A stretch of 64,000 nucleotides of DNA from Vombatus ursinus (GCF_900497805.2 NW_020954557.1:34122613-34186612), one strand, 5' to 3'; positions 43,350 to 55,056 are shown, counted from the stretch's first letter. Numbers and translations are program-made. Notes: generated from the sequence alone by a model not told the origin.

Positions 43350-44178
43350 TACCAGCTGCCTTATGGACATCTGGAACCTGATGTCATGGAGGCATCTCCA
43401 ATTCAAAATGTCCGAAAGAGAACTCATTTTTCTCCCCTAAACCTCTTCCCAAATGTCCTATTACTGTTGAGTACAACACAATTCTCCGAGTCACCCCGGC
43501 TCACGAACCTCAATGTCATCAGACTCCTCACTGTCTAATCCTGTGCTAAATTTTGTTTTAAATCTGTTTCTACCTTCACACATCTCGAGTGTACATTCCC
43601 CTTGTCTCCAGTCACATAGAAACCCACATCACTGTTTCCTGGACTATCACAAATAGCCTTCTAAGCAGTCTCTCTGTCTGAACTCTCTCCCTACTTCCAA
43701 CCCAACTTTCACTTACTTGCTAAAGCACAGGTCTGGCCATGCTACACTCACCTCTTCCTTTCAATTAAGCTCCTATACAGTTACCTATGATCTCTAGGAT
43801 CAAATATAAAGTTTGTTGCTTAGCATTTAAAGTCCTTCACAATCCAGCTCTTCCTATACTTTAATCCCTTTCATGAACTCTATGATCCAGCTGTACAGCT
43901 GTTCCTCACAAAGGACACTCTACCATCTGACAGGTGCTTTTGGACTGATTGCTCCCCACACCTAGAATGCTTTCCTACCTCACCACAAAGCCTCTTAGAA
44001 ATCCTGGCCTCCAATTCCACCTTCTTCAGAAGGACCAGGAAAAGCCTATTTAAGGTTTTCTTTTCCACTAGAATATTCTCTCTTTGAGGGCAGGATTAAG
44101 TATTTTCTTTGCATCTCAAAGCTTAGCACAGTGCTTAGCACACAGAAAATACTTAATAAATGCTTCCTGATTGACAGG
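43350..44178 (+). mobile_element. L2 LINE 3' region, about 0.83 kb, to terminus
   Basis: 'tccgaaagagaactcatttt', 'tttaaagtccttcacaatcc', 'cagctcttcctatactttaa', 'accttcttcagaaggacca'-like and the end 'gcacagtgcttagcacacag' / 'aaaatacttaataaatgctt'. The 62-63 codon minus frames near 43880-44237 are shadows. Second-best L2 in the window. Confidence 0.85.
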
Positions 44179-44229
44179 AAAAATAAGGAGAAAAAAAAGT
44201 CGAACTCATTGAGGAACCTGTGTTCTTGA

Positions 44230-44390
44230 ACTCTCACCAGAAGAGACCTCAGGCCATCTACTCTTAGCTCTTCATTTTACAGATAAATCAATTAATCCAT
44301 AAACATTTATTAAGCACCTACTATGTGCCAGGCAGATGAGAAAAGAAAAAATTACTTTGACCAAAGTCAAAGAGGTAAAAGCAGACTAAA
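44230..44390 (-). mobile_element. MIR-type SINE split by an L2 tip
   Basis: MIR order ('agacctcaggccatctactc', 'cttcattttaca') breaks at about 44285, where a reversed L2 terminus of about 50 bp begins ('aaacatttattaagcaccta', 'ctatgtgccaggcag'), and resumes at about 44335 with 'atgagaaaagaaaaaattac' and 'aaagtcaaagaggtaaaa'. The word AGAT occurs on both sides of the intruder. Confidence 0.6.
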
Positions 44391-44399
44391 AATAACTGA

Positions 44400-44600
44400 C
44401 ACATATATTATGCTTTATAAAGCTCTTCATACACATCATCTCATCTCATCATCAACCTTTTCATGGAGGCAGTTCAATCTTTTCTCAAAAAAGAAAATGA
44501 AATTTCAAAAGGTAAAGGGACTACTAGTATGTGGCTAAGCTAGGACTTGAACCGGAGTCCTTTGTCACCAATCCATAAATTTCCATCATACTATATTGCC
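44400..44600 (-). mobile_element. THER1/MIR-type SINE, reversed
   Basis: 'atgctttataaagctcttca', 'tacacatcatctcatctcat', 'aatttcaaaaggtaaaggga', 'gtgtggctaagctaggactt'-like and 'gaaccggagtcctttgtcac'. Tail, CORE and head are all traceable. Confidence 0.6.
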
Positions 44601-44604
44601 TCAT

Positions 44605-45775
44605 CCTTAATTAGTGAATTTGATGCACCCACAAATCAGCTGGATTTAAGCTCCAACATCTTTTTAGTCAGGGAATCCAGCAGCACTCTCCAACCACTTA
44701 CAGACCACCACAAAGTTCTAACAACTTTATTACTGTTTCTAAAGTTACTATCCATCAATGCTGACTGAAATGCTAGTATCCATCTTCTTGCAATTCTGTT
44801 CAAAATTTAAATACCTGCCATTTCTTATGGACTTTAGAAATATCTCTCTCCCTCCTTATTATGCTTTAGACATTTCCTTATCCATAGAAATTGAAGTATG
44901 GGGGAAAGGTTGGCCCTAACTCCTTGTTTTATAACTCCAACTCTCAATTTTTCTGGCAACTCCAAATCTGTATTTATCACTACTATAAGTTTTCAATGCC
45001 TCTCCACTGTTCCTTCCTAGTCTTCTAGGAGTATCATTTATTTTAGTTTCTGTGATTTTCCTTCTTTCCCTCCAAATAAAATCCTATGTTTTGCTCTACT
45101 TGGGACTTAGATTTAAATTTAATGCAGAACTTAAAATACTAAAGTGCAATAGCATTAATGTTAACTGTCAGGCTCTACACCTACATTTTGCCCCAATAAA
45201 TTCTGAATTTACAGGCAACCTTTAAAAACAATTACCAAAGTAATTACCACGTCATCAATCCTGTTTAAAAGGTACATACAAAAGCTAAATGATACAAAGC
45301 CACGCAGACTGTGAGGCCCTCACCCCCTTAAGATTTAAGTTAATGAGACTGTATATAGGGGGCACACTATTTACTGACTATGGCATATTCTGACAGCATG
45401 GTAGTTTCCAGTTGTTCCAATGAGGACTCCTAAGCTATGTACCTATTTGTACAGCACCCCTAGGGCTCTGCCCTAGGTTCTCTCAACCATAGGTACAGAA
45501 ATGCATATAATGAATATGCATTTTAACAATTCTCATAATCAGCTCTAAGTATACTCTGATTAAAAACACTATCCATGATAACATTTCACTTTTATGCTAA
45601 TATGCAATGCCACCTAGTGACTAGAGAAAGATTTAATTTATTAATCTATTACCTAGCTCTCGAATAAATAAGCACACATTATTGCTCATATTTTAAACTC
45701 ATTTGAAAAGCCAAATCTTCCACACTGGATACTGCCTAATAATAAAACATAATTACTTTGTGAACATTACATATA
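44605..45775. other. Unannotated AT-rich DNA
   Basis: No gene or clear repeat. 'cccctagggctctgccctag' near 45458 resembles a scrap of L2 RT coding sequence, but its surroundings do not match. Confidence 0.4.
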
Positions 45776-45779
45776 AAAT

Positions 45780-45965
45780 AGCTTACATTTATACAGTCCT
45801 TAATAGTTTATGAAGTGCTTTCCTCGAAATGATTCTATGAGATAAGTAGTGGAAGTATTTTTATTTTTATTTTTATTATACAGATGAGGAAGCTTGGACT
45901 CACAGATTAAAGTGACCTGCCCAAATTCTCTAAGATAAGGCAAAAATTCAGGCCTCTAATCACTA
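45780..45965 (-). mobile_element. MIR-type SINE, reversed
   Basis: 'gcttacatttatacagtcct', 'tgattctatgagataagtag', 'tatacagatgaggaagcttg' and 'gtgacctgcccaaattctct'. It carries a short TTTTTA repeat near 45860-45880. Confidence 0.65.
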
Positions 45966-46565
45966 AATTCACTTTTTTTTTTCCTTTAACTATATTTCAC
46001 TGCTTACTTATCTATAGTTGTCATATGAATCACTCAAATTCATTTACACTAAAGAAAAAAAAACTGACTTTACAAGAAAGGGTTATTAAACCATTTAACA
46101 CATATGGCAAATAACTTGGAATACCCTAAGTACAGTTACAACTGTAAGTAACTCTTGTCAATGACAGCTGGAAATAACTAGCAAATGATTCTAAGACAAC
46201 TGCATAGGAAAATAAAAGAACATTTACATAAGTTGGAATTAAAATGTGTGCTGGGCCATTTTATTAGATCTGCACTGGTAAAAAGAATCCATGTCAGTTT
46301 TTGTCACCAGAGAGGGGAGTATTTAAGTAATAATATCATTTACTGTAAATAAATAAAAGCTCTTTGTAAAAGGGGTCAATTACAATTTTTTCACCATCAA
46401 CTAGGCAAACCTGGAGTTGAAGCCCTGTAGGCCAAATTAGTATCTCTATGCTGGAGATCACAATTGAGACAGGAAATTATATTTTTCTGTCATCCATTTG
46501 CTCTCAGAAACAAGCATTTCAAGAACAAGACATATACAAAAAAATTTAGGTGTGTTATCATGTCC

Positions 46566-46687
46566 CTAGGTTCTTAAAAAACAGGGATCTGTAAAATATA
46601 TTTTGTTAACTATTTGAATATAATTGGTTTCAACAGATTGCCAAAGGAATTCATAATACAAAGAAAAAAAAAAGTTATGAACCCCCT
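46566..46687 (+). mobile_element. hAT-type DNA transposon remnant (family A)
   Basis: The ends are 'ctaggttcttaaaaaacagg' and 'gttatgaacccccT'-like, with 'ttgaatataattggtttcaa' and 'gattgccaaaggaattcata' inside. The element is internally deleted relative to longer copies. The 60-codon frame across it is incidental. Confidence 0.65.
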
Positions 46688-46989
46688 CGGTTACACCAAT
46701 GAACTTAGAAGTTTCGGTAGGTTCTGCCATGCTGTAAAGTCTTTGAGTAATGGCCTTTGCAACATAAATCTTCTTTATGAGGCCCGTTCTAGTTAACTAC
46801 TGGGAAACATCACCCTGCAAAATCATACCCTGAAATTCACACCTCCTCTGTAACTTGCTGCCTGGGACCCCTTCTTTCCTCTGATTGGAGAGCTCTTCCC
46901 AGATCCCCCACAATTTAAAAAGGGGTCTCCCCGAGTGGCCATATGACAATTTTCCACCTGGCTACTTGTACCTCATCATTCCCTCCCAT

Positions 46990-47125
46990 TCTTTTTATGC
47001 TCCCCCCCCATTAGACTGTAAGGTCCTTGAGGGCAGGGACTTGTCTTCTGCCTTTCTTTGTACCCCCAGTCCTTAGCACAGTGACTGGTACATAGTAGGA
47101 CCTTAATAAATTTATTAACTGACTT
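46990..47125 (+). mobile_element. L2 LINE 3' end
   Basis: 'tagactgtaaggtccttgag', 'ggcagggacttgtcttctgc', 'gtccttagcacagtgactgg' and 'gaccttaataaatttattaa': one of the least diverged L2 termini here. I could not assign the 300 bp upstream (46690-46990). Confidence 0.85.
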
Positions 47126-47349
47126 CACAATAAGAATGGCCACCTGATAATAATGGGGGGGTCTTTGCCTGGAAATCCATGAAATAAAGAAGCAAATAAA
47201 AATCATGTATCCATAAAACAAAATCAGATCACTGGAATAAATGATAAGAAAAAGTTTCACTCTTCATTTCCTGGTTTTCCTAAAAGCAATTAGAGAAGAA
47301 AAAGAAATAACGATTTTTTTTCATGCATTTTTAATTTGAGCCAAGGGAG

Positions 47350-47435
47350 TAAGTTATTATCTGTTTCTATATCTCTGGAGCCTAAAACAGTGCCTTTGGT
47401 ATGACTGGCACTTAATAAATGTTTAATTCACTTCA
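47350..47435 (+). mobile_element. L2 LINE 3' tip
   Basis: 'ctggagcctaaaacagtgcc' and 'gactggcacttaataaatgt' form a short, lone L2 terminus. Confidence 0.6.
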
Positions 47436-47684
47436 AAAACAGCTATAAAAACAATAATAGGACATAATGTTATCACATTACGTACCTCAGCATATAATAT
47501 AATCTCAGTAGTTAAATTAAGCCTCACAATCGCCCTTTGCAAGCAAATATTGTATACCCTAGAGAAAGGGAAAGGTGGAAGTTCAAGCTTCACATCAGGT
47601 AACCATTATTAGAGCTAAGAATTAAAGTGCTTTCATTTTCTTTTCTTTTTTAGGTTATAGGACATAAAAAGGGCACTAGACTAG

Positions 47685-47880
47685 ATGCATTTAAGGTCCT
47701 TCACAATCTTGCTCCAATCTACCTTTTCAGGCTTATGGAACATTATGCCCCTTTACACAGTCTGCATTTCAGCCAAATCACTCTACTGACAACTCTGTTG
47801 AGGCAGGATCAACAAAATTAACTTCTGCAAAGCTTTCCATAACGTCTGGTCTGTACATTCCTTTTGTCCCCTTCTAATTA
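47685..47880 (+). mobile_element. L2 LINE fragment
   Basis: 'gcatttaaggtccttcacaa', 'tcttgctccaatctaccttt', then 'gcaaagctttccataacgtc' and 'ccccttctaattatgtgcat'. The order fits L2, with a gap in the middle. Confidence 0.65.
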
Positions 47881-48174
47881 TGTGCATAAAGACATGGTTT
47901 TGCTTCTTAAAATTTTTTTTAGCTGTGGCCATATCCTTCTGTACTTTGAGGAGTATTTGTAATCAAAATTACTTTCTACGGAATATATATGTACACATGA
48001 ACATTTTTGTACATAGCAATATTAATAGGTAGTAATTAGGATTTCTGTGTGTGAGCAGTTTATTGCTACCATGGAATTCAAGTAGAATTCCAGAGGAAAA
48101 AAGTCCCAAACCACTTTTGCAATAGACACTCCTCTCTCACTTGAAAGAGCAACTTCTGGTGCTTGCTAGGTAAC

Positions 48175-48713
48175 TGTCATGTATCATTTAAATATTGATT
48201 ATCCCTTTGCTTTTTGCTTCTGCCCTTAAAACCAGCCAAGGTTTCCATCTCTTTTCTTACTAACTTCATAGATAAAGCATCCACCTGGACCCAAAACAGC
48301 CCCATAGCACCTGGAGTCATAGATAAGACCCTCCCCATATTCCCCCTTAGGTAAATCAGGTAACATTCCATTCAATCAATTACTGTACTCAAAGATAACA
48401 AAGGCTACATATTGAAGCAGGGGTAGCTGATATATCTTGGAATCACCATTTTGGAAACCCTGAAAGGGAGAGTACATCTCTAGCACATCAGAGATATGTT
48501 ACTCCCTCCCCCCCATACAGAAAAAGGAAACTGAGAAGCCATTTATGAAGCTACCACACCACCACCCCAGTTTGGAACACTTCGGTACCCTCCTTTGATC
48601 TCCAGTCCTCTTATGGCCTTGACTATCCGTATAAAATATTCTTTAATAAATCTCTCTTTGGACATACAAGTCTGGTGTCAAGGTTTCCTTTCTCCCTTCC
48701 CAGGAGCGATACA
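48175..48713 (+). mobile_element. Probable solo retroviral LTR (fossil)
   Basis: 539 bp bounded by TGT at the start and ACA at the end, with AGGTAAC before (48168-48174) and AGGTTAC after (48714-48720), a 7-bp direct repeat with one mismatch. A polyadenylation signal AATAAA at 48645-48650 is followed by a T/C-rich U5-like segment. No internal retroviral genes adjoin it, so it looks like a lone LTR left by recombination. Age looks old given the imperfect repeat; the class (ERV1, ERV2 or ERVL) is undetermined. It is a non-coding fossil. Confidence 0.6.
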
Positions 48714-48884
48714 AGGTTACTACATAATCATTCATTTGGAGAGGCATCTGTTGTACAATGATTGAAGGAACAGAAATGAGCACTAGAAACGGAGTCTCAT
48801 CCTCATTTTTAAACCTCTCCAACTTAAGGAAGCTTTATTCCAAATGCCGCAGGCATAGGCCCCAAGTTACCTGCATACAAGATT

Positions 48885-49195
48885 CCATCTCCGTGCCTCT
48901 GCACAGGCTGCACTCCCAGCAGAGAGCATTCTCTTAGAATTCTCTTAGAATCCTACCTAGCTTCCTTCAAGACATCTTTAGTACCACCTTCCATAAAAAG
49001 ACTTATATCCTGATGTTCCAAGTTGTCACTGTACTCTTAACTCCCTTCCCCTAAATGATTTGTATGTATTTTGTATTTACATCTCTATGTACTTGTAGCT
49101 TCTCTCTCAATCACACATATCCCCTTCCCCAATCTAAATTCCTAGAAGGTAGGGCTAATTTTACTTTTGTTTATGTACCCCAGTCACCTGGAAAT
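48885..49195 (+). mobile_element. L2 LINE 3' region
   Basis: 'caagattccatctccgtgcc', 'tacctagcttccttcaagac', 'accttccataaaaagactta' and 'gaaggtagggctaattttac' follow L2 order. It contains an 11-bp tandem duplication, ATTCTCTTAGA twice at 48928-48949. Confidence 0.7.
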
Positions 49196-49204
49196 GAATA
49201 AATG

Positions 49205-49310
49205 GCTCTGTCACTAGCTCCACTACATAACAACCCTGAACATCTGACCTCCTTGGCCCTTAATTTGTAAAATTAGATAACTTGGCTTATGATGTCAATT
49301 CTCAATATTT
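49205..49310 (+). mobile_element. SINE fragment
   Basis: 'ctctgtcactagctccacta', 'ctgacctccttggcccttaa' and 'gtaaaattagataacttggc' recall the CORE part of a MIR-type SINE, poorly preserved. Confidence 0.4.
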
Positions 49311-50510
49311 TGATGGCTCAGTAGCAACTAAGAATGAGTTGATGAACTCATTAATTGAGAATTTGATGAATCCACTAACAATTTAAAGTGAGCTCATTAT
49401 TTTCAAAGTAGAAATTTTCCAAACACATTGCTCTCTCACGAAAAGATGCAAAACTTGTGTGTAAGTAAACACAGATTGGAGCACTCCTTTGTACATGGAT
49501 GGGAAATAAAGGCCAAAGCAGAAAAATAATTTAATGAAGATGGATGGCAGGGGATGTGTATGCAGGTTTACACATCACACCTCTTTTTACCAAAAGCATT
49601 TTTTCCCTAAGTTATGCATACCAGCCAAGTGATGTTTTAATAATTAAGGGTTGATAGCTTCAAACACTTTGTTTACCTACGTCTAAGGAAAACTTCATGC
49701 ATTTAGCTATTCTGGTTTGGGGAGCTATACAGAAAATGGAAAAGAAAAATTGTTATGGGAAGTTACTACAGAATTATCAAGATCCAGCATGCACACTACA
49801 AACTGTTAAAACTCCCATGAGGAAACTTTCTCCTCTGGGTGATGTCCTGAGAAACACCTGCATTACTTTTAACTACTCATGGATCTGAAGAGAAATTAAA
49901 AGTTAACTACCAGAGCACCTAGACTAAATCAGATAAGCACTTAGAGAAGGATTCATTGTTCAACAGAAAGAACCAATTTTGCAAAATAATAGAAAAATAA
50001 AAGTTACTGTTCAAAGTAACCTTAGCACAGAGAGAAACCAAAAACTTATGTACTACAGAAGAAGAAATGCCTATGAGCATACACACAGTTTACTGACACT
50101 GTTACCAGTTCTGGTAAACTTTAGGAAGAAATATAGCACAGAACATACTATATGTAAAAATTTCAAATATCTGTCTTTTAAAGTTGAAATAACTTTTTAG
50201 AAGACTTAATTCAGCAGTTTCTGACTGCTATTGCAAAGAAAGAAGGGGAGAACGGGATGGAAGACAGGAAAAACATCAGCATGCCTACGATATGACCACT
50301 TCTACCTAGTCTTATGCCAGGTATCTTGTGAACATCCAACGAAGAGCAAAGCACACACTAAGAAAATAGGTAGTCAATTGAGCAAAGTAATCTAAAATAA
50401 GTATAACTTGAAAAAGTAAGCCAAAGGAACAATTTTAATGCCTAGAAAGCACTAACAAGGATTAAGAGGTTAACTGCTTTAAGAGTGCTTTTAAACTTCT
50501 GAAAAGGCTT
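49311..50510. other. Unannotated AT-rich DNA
   Basis: No gene or repeat recognised in 1.2 kb. Plus frames of 63-73 codons (49697-49888, 49979-50200) lack motifs and splice context. Confidence 0.45.
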
Positions 50511-50511
50511 G

Positions 50512-50640
50512 ATGAGAAGGCAGTGTGATACAATGATACAGACTAATGGACTTGTAGTCAAGTACACCAGCGCATAAACTGCCCCTGCAGCCCTTTGTGG
50601 GGCCACAGACAAGTCACTTAACCTCTCTGAGGTGATACAT
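50512..50640 (+). mobile_element. SINE, diverged
   Basis: 'aggcagtgtgatacaatgat', 'ggacttgtagtcaagtacac', 'acagacaagtcacttaacct' and 'ctctgaggtgatacatg' outline a plus-strand SINE head and CORE. Confidence 0.6.
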
Positions 50641-50644
50641 GACA

Positions 50645-51970
50645 AATGATTGTTGTATAAATGATTAATTCAAAATAGCAGACAACTTACTGATTTTCTA
50701 TTAGATACTGGTCCAAGGATGAGTTAGACAGAATAAAGGAAGCCCATTCAATGTCTAGTTCAGTTTCAAGAGAGTGAAGATGCTAAATAAGTAGATAAAG
50801 GGGGAGAGACAGTCAGGGAAGACAAAGACTGAAAGGGAATAAAAGCCAAGTCTATAAATCCTGAAAACTATGAACAAACTAAATACTGCCTTGATCAGTA
50901 AATCTAACATATGTGAGAAACAGCGACATACTTTTTTTTTTTTTAAGTTTTACAGTAAACATATGAATTGAAATAGTGGTATTATTCTTTTCAAGGTAGA
51001 CTTTCGGAATTCATACCACAAAAAGGTGAAATAGGCACAATAACATATTTAATATTAAACAGCAGAATTGGGTTTTTTAAAAGTTTAAATTCATAGATAA
51101 TGATATCCCCCAGGATTTCAGTACTAAGCACTTATCAATGGACATCTTGGGGTACTTCCCTGACCTGAGGTAGAAGTCAAGAAAAATAAGCCTGACTTCA
51201 TCAATAAAAGAGGGTACAGAATAGATTAAATGGAATCTGACCCAATGTGATAATCTTGGATTCAAATTTACATGAGACAATTCAGTAAACGTTCAATCGA
51301 TATAACTAAAAGTTATCTTAGTGAGCCATTTAAAAGTGTACTTAACATATCCCTCTAAAAAAAAAATCACTGCCTTTTAATATACCAAGGATAACTTGGT
51401 AACTGAAAGTATTTTGGAAACATCCCAAAAGTGTTAAAAAGAAAAAAAAAAAAAGTAAGCGCAGACCTTAAGACTGAACAGGAAAAAAAATACAAACAAC
51501 TCTTTTAACAGATCTGTTAACAGGAAAGATAAACTTCTAGTTTATATCTGAAGTATTTTTAAGTCATTTTCTTAGTGAGATATGATAGTGTGCTTTAAAA
51601 TGTGACATATAAACACTGGCCTTCAATTACATAATTGGCAAAAGGCCAAGAAGAGATAGGTCATGGCTGTCACTTGCTACAGAATATATAGATGGTTATT
51701 TTGGCAGGCAAAACTGAATTCACTAACAGTGGTTTGTGTTTAGTTTAGTTTTTTTTCCCCCCCTTAAGCACCAGAAAGAATTTTAGTACTGAAAGCTTTA
51801 AAGAAGTCTAAAGCACCAAGTTGAGTTTGGAACCAATTATACAATTTATTTAGTTTAATACTAGTATTACATGGTTTCCTCCCAAAGAAATGCAGTTGCA
51901 TGGCAGTCAGTTAAATCAATTAAAATTCATTTTTGGAGAAAAAAGACTAAAAGACAGTATTTTAGTTAAC
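50645..51970. other. Unannotated AT-rich DNA
   Basis: No gene or clear repeat in 1.3 kb; several A and T homopolymer runs (near 50932, 51358, 51444, 51748). Confidence 0.45.
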
Positions 51971-51974
51971 ATGA

Positions 51975-52085
51975 GCATAGCCTACCTTGGACTCAGGAAG
52001 AACTGATTCTAGTTCTGCCTGACATATATTAGCCTGGCCTATGACCTCACAGGGTTGTTTTGAGAATCAAATGACATCTTGCACT
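51975..52085 (+). mobile_element. THER1/MIR-type SINE, shortened
   Basis: 'accttggactcaggaagaac', 'ctggcctatgacctcacagg' and 'gttgttttgagaatcaaatg'. The CORE is largely deleted, joining head to tail. It abuts the next L2. Confidence 0.55.
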
Positions 52086-52089
52086 GGAT

Positions 52090-52957
52090 GTCCCTTAGTC
52101 AATGGGTCCAAACTGAGCTCATTTTCTTTCCCTTAAGCCTCCTTTCTTCCTAACTTCCCTATTTCAATAGAGGGTACCACCATCCTGCCAGTCCCTCAAG
52201 CTCACAACTTCAGGGGCTAGGGAACTCCTCACTCTCATACCCCAGGTTCAATCAGTTGCAAAGGTCTCTTGTTTCTACCTTCCTAGTATCTCTCACATAT
52301 ACTCCCTCTTCTCCTCTGCTAATTTCAACCTCTGATAGAAACAATCGTCATCTCACACCTGGACTGGTGCAATAACCATCAGTTAGCAGATTGAACTCCC
52401 TGCCTCAAGCCTCTGCCCTCTCCAGTCTATTCTCCAGTCAGCTGTCAAACTGCCTTCCTAAAGCACAGGGCTGACCACATCAGCCCCCTATTCAATAAAT
52501 TCCAGTGACCATTACTTACCTCCAGGACCAAATGCAAAATCTTGTTTAGCTTTTAAAGACCTTCATATCTTGGTCCCTTACTACTTTTCCAGTTGTCTTA
52601 CACTTTACTCCCCGCTTCTCATACACACTGATCCAGTGCCACAGGCCTCCTCACATATACCCACTCTGAGCATTTTTAATGACTGTGCTCTGGGCTTCTA
52701 AAACTCTCTGCCTCCTACTTTCCCAGGCTTCTTTCAAGTCTCAGCTGAAGACCTACCTTGTGTAAGAAGCCTTTTCTAGCCCTTAATGCAGTTGCCTTCC
52801 CTCCAAGACTCCCCCCAATTTCCCCTGTATATATCCTGTATGTACATAGTTGTTTGCATGTTGTTTCTCCCAGTAGAGGAAGGGACCTCTCTCTTTCACG
52901 TTTCTTTGTAACCTCAGCATTTTGCATAGTGCCTAGGAAATAGTAGATACGCAAGCA
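52090..52957 (+). mobile_element. L2 LINE 3' region, about 0.87 kb, to terminus
   Basis: 'gtccaaactgagctcatttt', 'cctgccagtccctcaagctc', 'cacacctggactggtgcaat', 'cctaaagcacagggctgacc', 'cttgtgtaagaagccttttc' and the end 'gcatagtgcctaggaaatag'. In good order throughout. The small frames on both strands near 52715-52954 are shadows. Confidence 0.85.
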
Positions 52958-53054
52958 GCTGCAGGGTACGTGGTGCTTAAGAAAAGCTAGACCACCAACA
53001 GAAAAGATAACACATGCAAAAGTGCTTTAACACTGTGTTAATGTTGGCTATTAT

Positions 53055-53180
53055 TAACCATTATACTAGCAATATGACCAAGCACAAGTCACCAGTTCTC
53101 AGTGCCTCAGGCCAAAATCTTTGTTAATAAATTAAACAGAGATGGTGGGCCTGCCACTAAGTGATCAGGGGTCTGGACTC
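53055..53180 (+). mobile_element. Marsupial SINE, third type, degraded
   Basis: 'agcaatatgaccaagcacaa', 'gtcaccagttctcagtgcct' and 'caggccaaaa' match the CORE of the family at 54462 in order; the head is lost. Confidence 0.45.
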
Positions 53181-53394
53181 TATAAAAATAAAATAAAACA
53201 AAACATCTTTTTAAAAAATTTTAAGGTAGGTCATCCAATTTGATGTTAAAACATCAGCATTCTACTTCATTAAGTAAAACAAAGCCTGCATTTTTAAACT
53301 AAAGACCATCAGTGTAAAACGTTAGAAACTTGTGACATTCTCAAAGTGAAAAACATTAAGTTCAAGCTTTCCATCTTGACATACTGGAAAAAGG

Positions 53395-53525
53395 AAATGA
53401 TTTGGAGTTAAAGAACCTGGGGGTTCTAGTCAGTCTCAGCTATTTACTACCTTGTGACTTTAGAAATATAATTTCAACTCTCTGGGCTTCATTTTCCTCC
53501 TCTGTAAAATGAGAAGATTTAATCT
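53395..53525 (+). mobile_element. MIR-type SINE
   Basis: 'gatttggagttaaagaacct', 'ggttctagtcagtctcagct', 'ctgggcttcattttcctcct' and 'ctgtaaaatgagaagattta'. A plus-strand head and CORE. Confidence 0.7.
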
Positions 53526-53649
53526 GTGAACCTTTGAAAGGCGGAGGGGGTAGCAGGGCATTTAAAATGGCATTTCTGCAGCACAGGACTTTTTATACTT
53601 ACAAGTTTTTGCTCCCACTAACAACTGTCAAGTACAAAAGCAAACATAC

Positions 53650-53900
53650 TTGTTCAGTCATTTTTCGGCCATACCCAACCCTTTGTGGCCCCGTTTGGGG
53701 TTTTTCATGGCAAAGATACTGAAGTGGTTTGCCATTTCCTTCTCCAGCTCATTTTTACAGATCAGGAACTGAAGCAAACAGGGGTAAGTAACTTGCCCGG
53801 GGTCACACAGCTATTAGGTATCTAAGGCCAAATTTGAACTTGCGGAGATGAGTGTTCCTGACTCCAGGCCTGTCACTCCATCCACTTAGCCAGCTAGAAC
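53650..53900 (-). mobile_element. RTE-tailed marsupial SINE (MAR1-like)
   Basis: 'ttgttcagtcatttttcggc', 'tttgtggccccgtttggggt', 'gatactgaagtggtttgcca', 'ttgcccggggtcacacagct' and the reversed head 'actccatccacttagccagc'. The tRNA-like head end is decayed; the RTE-like tail is clear. Confidence 0.8.
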
Positions 53901-54460
53901 TAAACAATTTATTTGTAATGTGCCAGTAAGAGCCATTAGGCATAATTCATCACAAAACTGCAACTGAAAATAAATGACGATGGAAAAGTATAGCAATAGA
54001 AAAAATCTTGGGAAAAATGTAGTTTAATTCATGCTAGTAAATGCTAAGAAAAAAACAATTTTTATAAATCTTTATTACATTCAACTTTAGTGCTTGAAAG
54101 TAATACAATTACACAGTATTAGTAAATAATTCAGGCACAAAAAAAATTGGCAAATAAACATACCTACAGGATACTAAATAAAATCCCATGGTAATTTATA
54201 CCATGTTTACATGTTGAAACAATGTTGCAATTCCTTCTGAAATTAAGTTATTGAAAAGAGGACAAACAATTCAATGCAAATTATTCATGACGCATCCCTA
54301 GAAATGTGTGTGAGGGAAGTTATCATAAGGTTAGGATAGATTCCAGTACAATGTAATGAGTTATAATTAAGAATATTACCTCTTCATTATTTAACTGACT
54401 GGTCAGTGTAAAACATCATCATTAAATAAATAAGATAAAATAATTTCTATGCAGTAGTCA
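53901..54460. other. Unannotated AT-rich DNA
   Basis: No gene or repeat family seen. Confidence 0.5.
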
Positions 54461-54461
54461 A

Positions 54462-54690
54462 GAAGCAGCCCAGGGGAGTGGATAGCTAGCCAGGTTTAAA
54501 TCCAAGACAACTATCTCTGACACCTACTGGCTATGTGACTCTGGGCTAGTTACAATTCTCAATGCTCTAGGCAACAAGAGTAGACCCAGTTGTAGAGAAA
54601 AGACAGATCTGATTAGCTGAGTGAATTTCCTCACCAGGGAGGTTCCCCATAACCAGTGAATCACTGGTCTAGTCACCTATCTATCACCCC
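54462..54690 (+). mobile_element. Marsupial tRNA-derived SINE, third type, near full length
   Basis: 'tactggctatgtgactctgg', 'gctagttacaattctcaatg', 'ctctaggcaacaagagtaga', 'gtgaatttcctcaccaggga', 'ggttccccataaccagtgaa' and 'tcactggtctagtc'. The best copy of this type in the window, and the reference for 42152, 42412 and 53055. Confidence 0.7.
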
Positions 54691-55055
54691 CACGCAAGTA
54701 AATATACAATTTGTAAGGGTTTTATCTGAGTCCAAAAGAAAATCTATTGTGTCATTATTAATTGAAGATATTTTATTCTGAAAACAAGATTCAGGAAGTT
54801 ACTACTTCTGGGAAACTTAATTAAACACTCAAGTATACTTCCTGTCACAAGAAAAGTTAAAGTGATGTAATAAAAAGATACCTCCTCCATTCTCAGGGGT
54901 TATGTACTAGACACAGAAATGTGCAAATCCTGTTGTACCTTTCCAAGCTACAGGCAAAGAGGAATTTATTCATAATAAAGACTCATGACTAAAGAGGATT
55001 TTTTTTCCAACACAAAATGTGTCTACAGCTGACAATAGTTCATCTTTCTTTTAAT
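54691..55055. other. Unannotated AT-rich DNA
   Basis: No gene or repeat family seen. Confidence 0.5.
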
Positions 55056-55056
55056 T

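Noticed and set aside
45440-45490. L2 reverse transcriptase scrap
   Set aside because: Only about 20 bases fit; the flanks do not follow L2 order.
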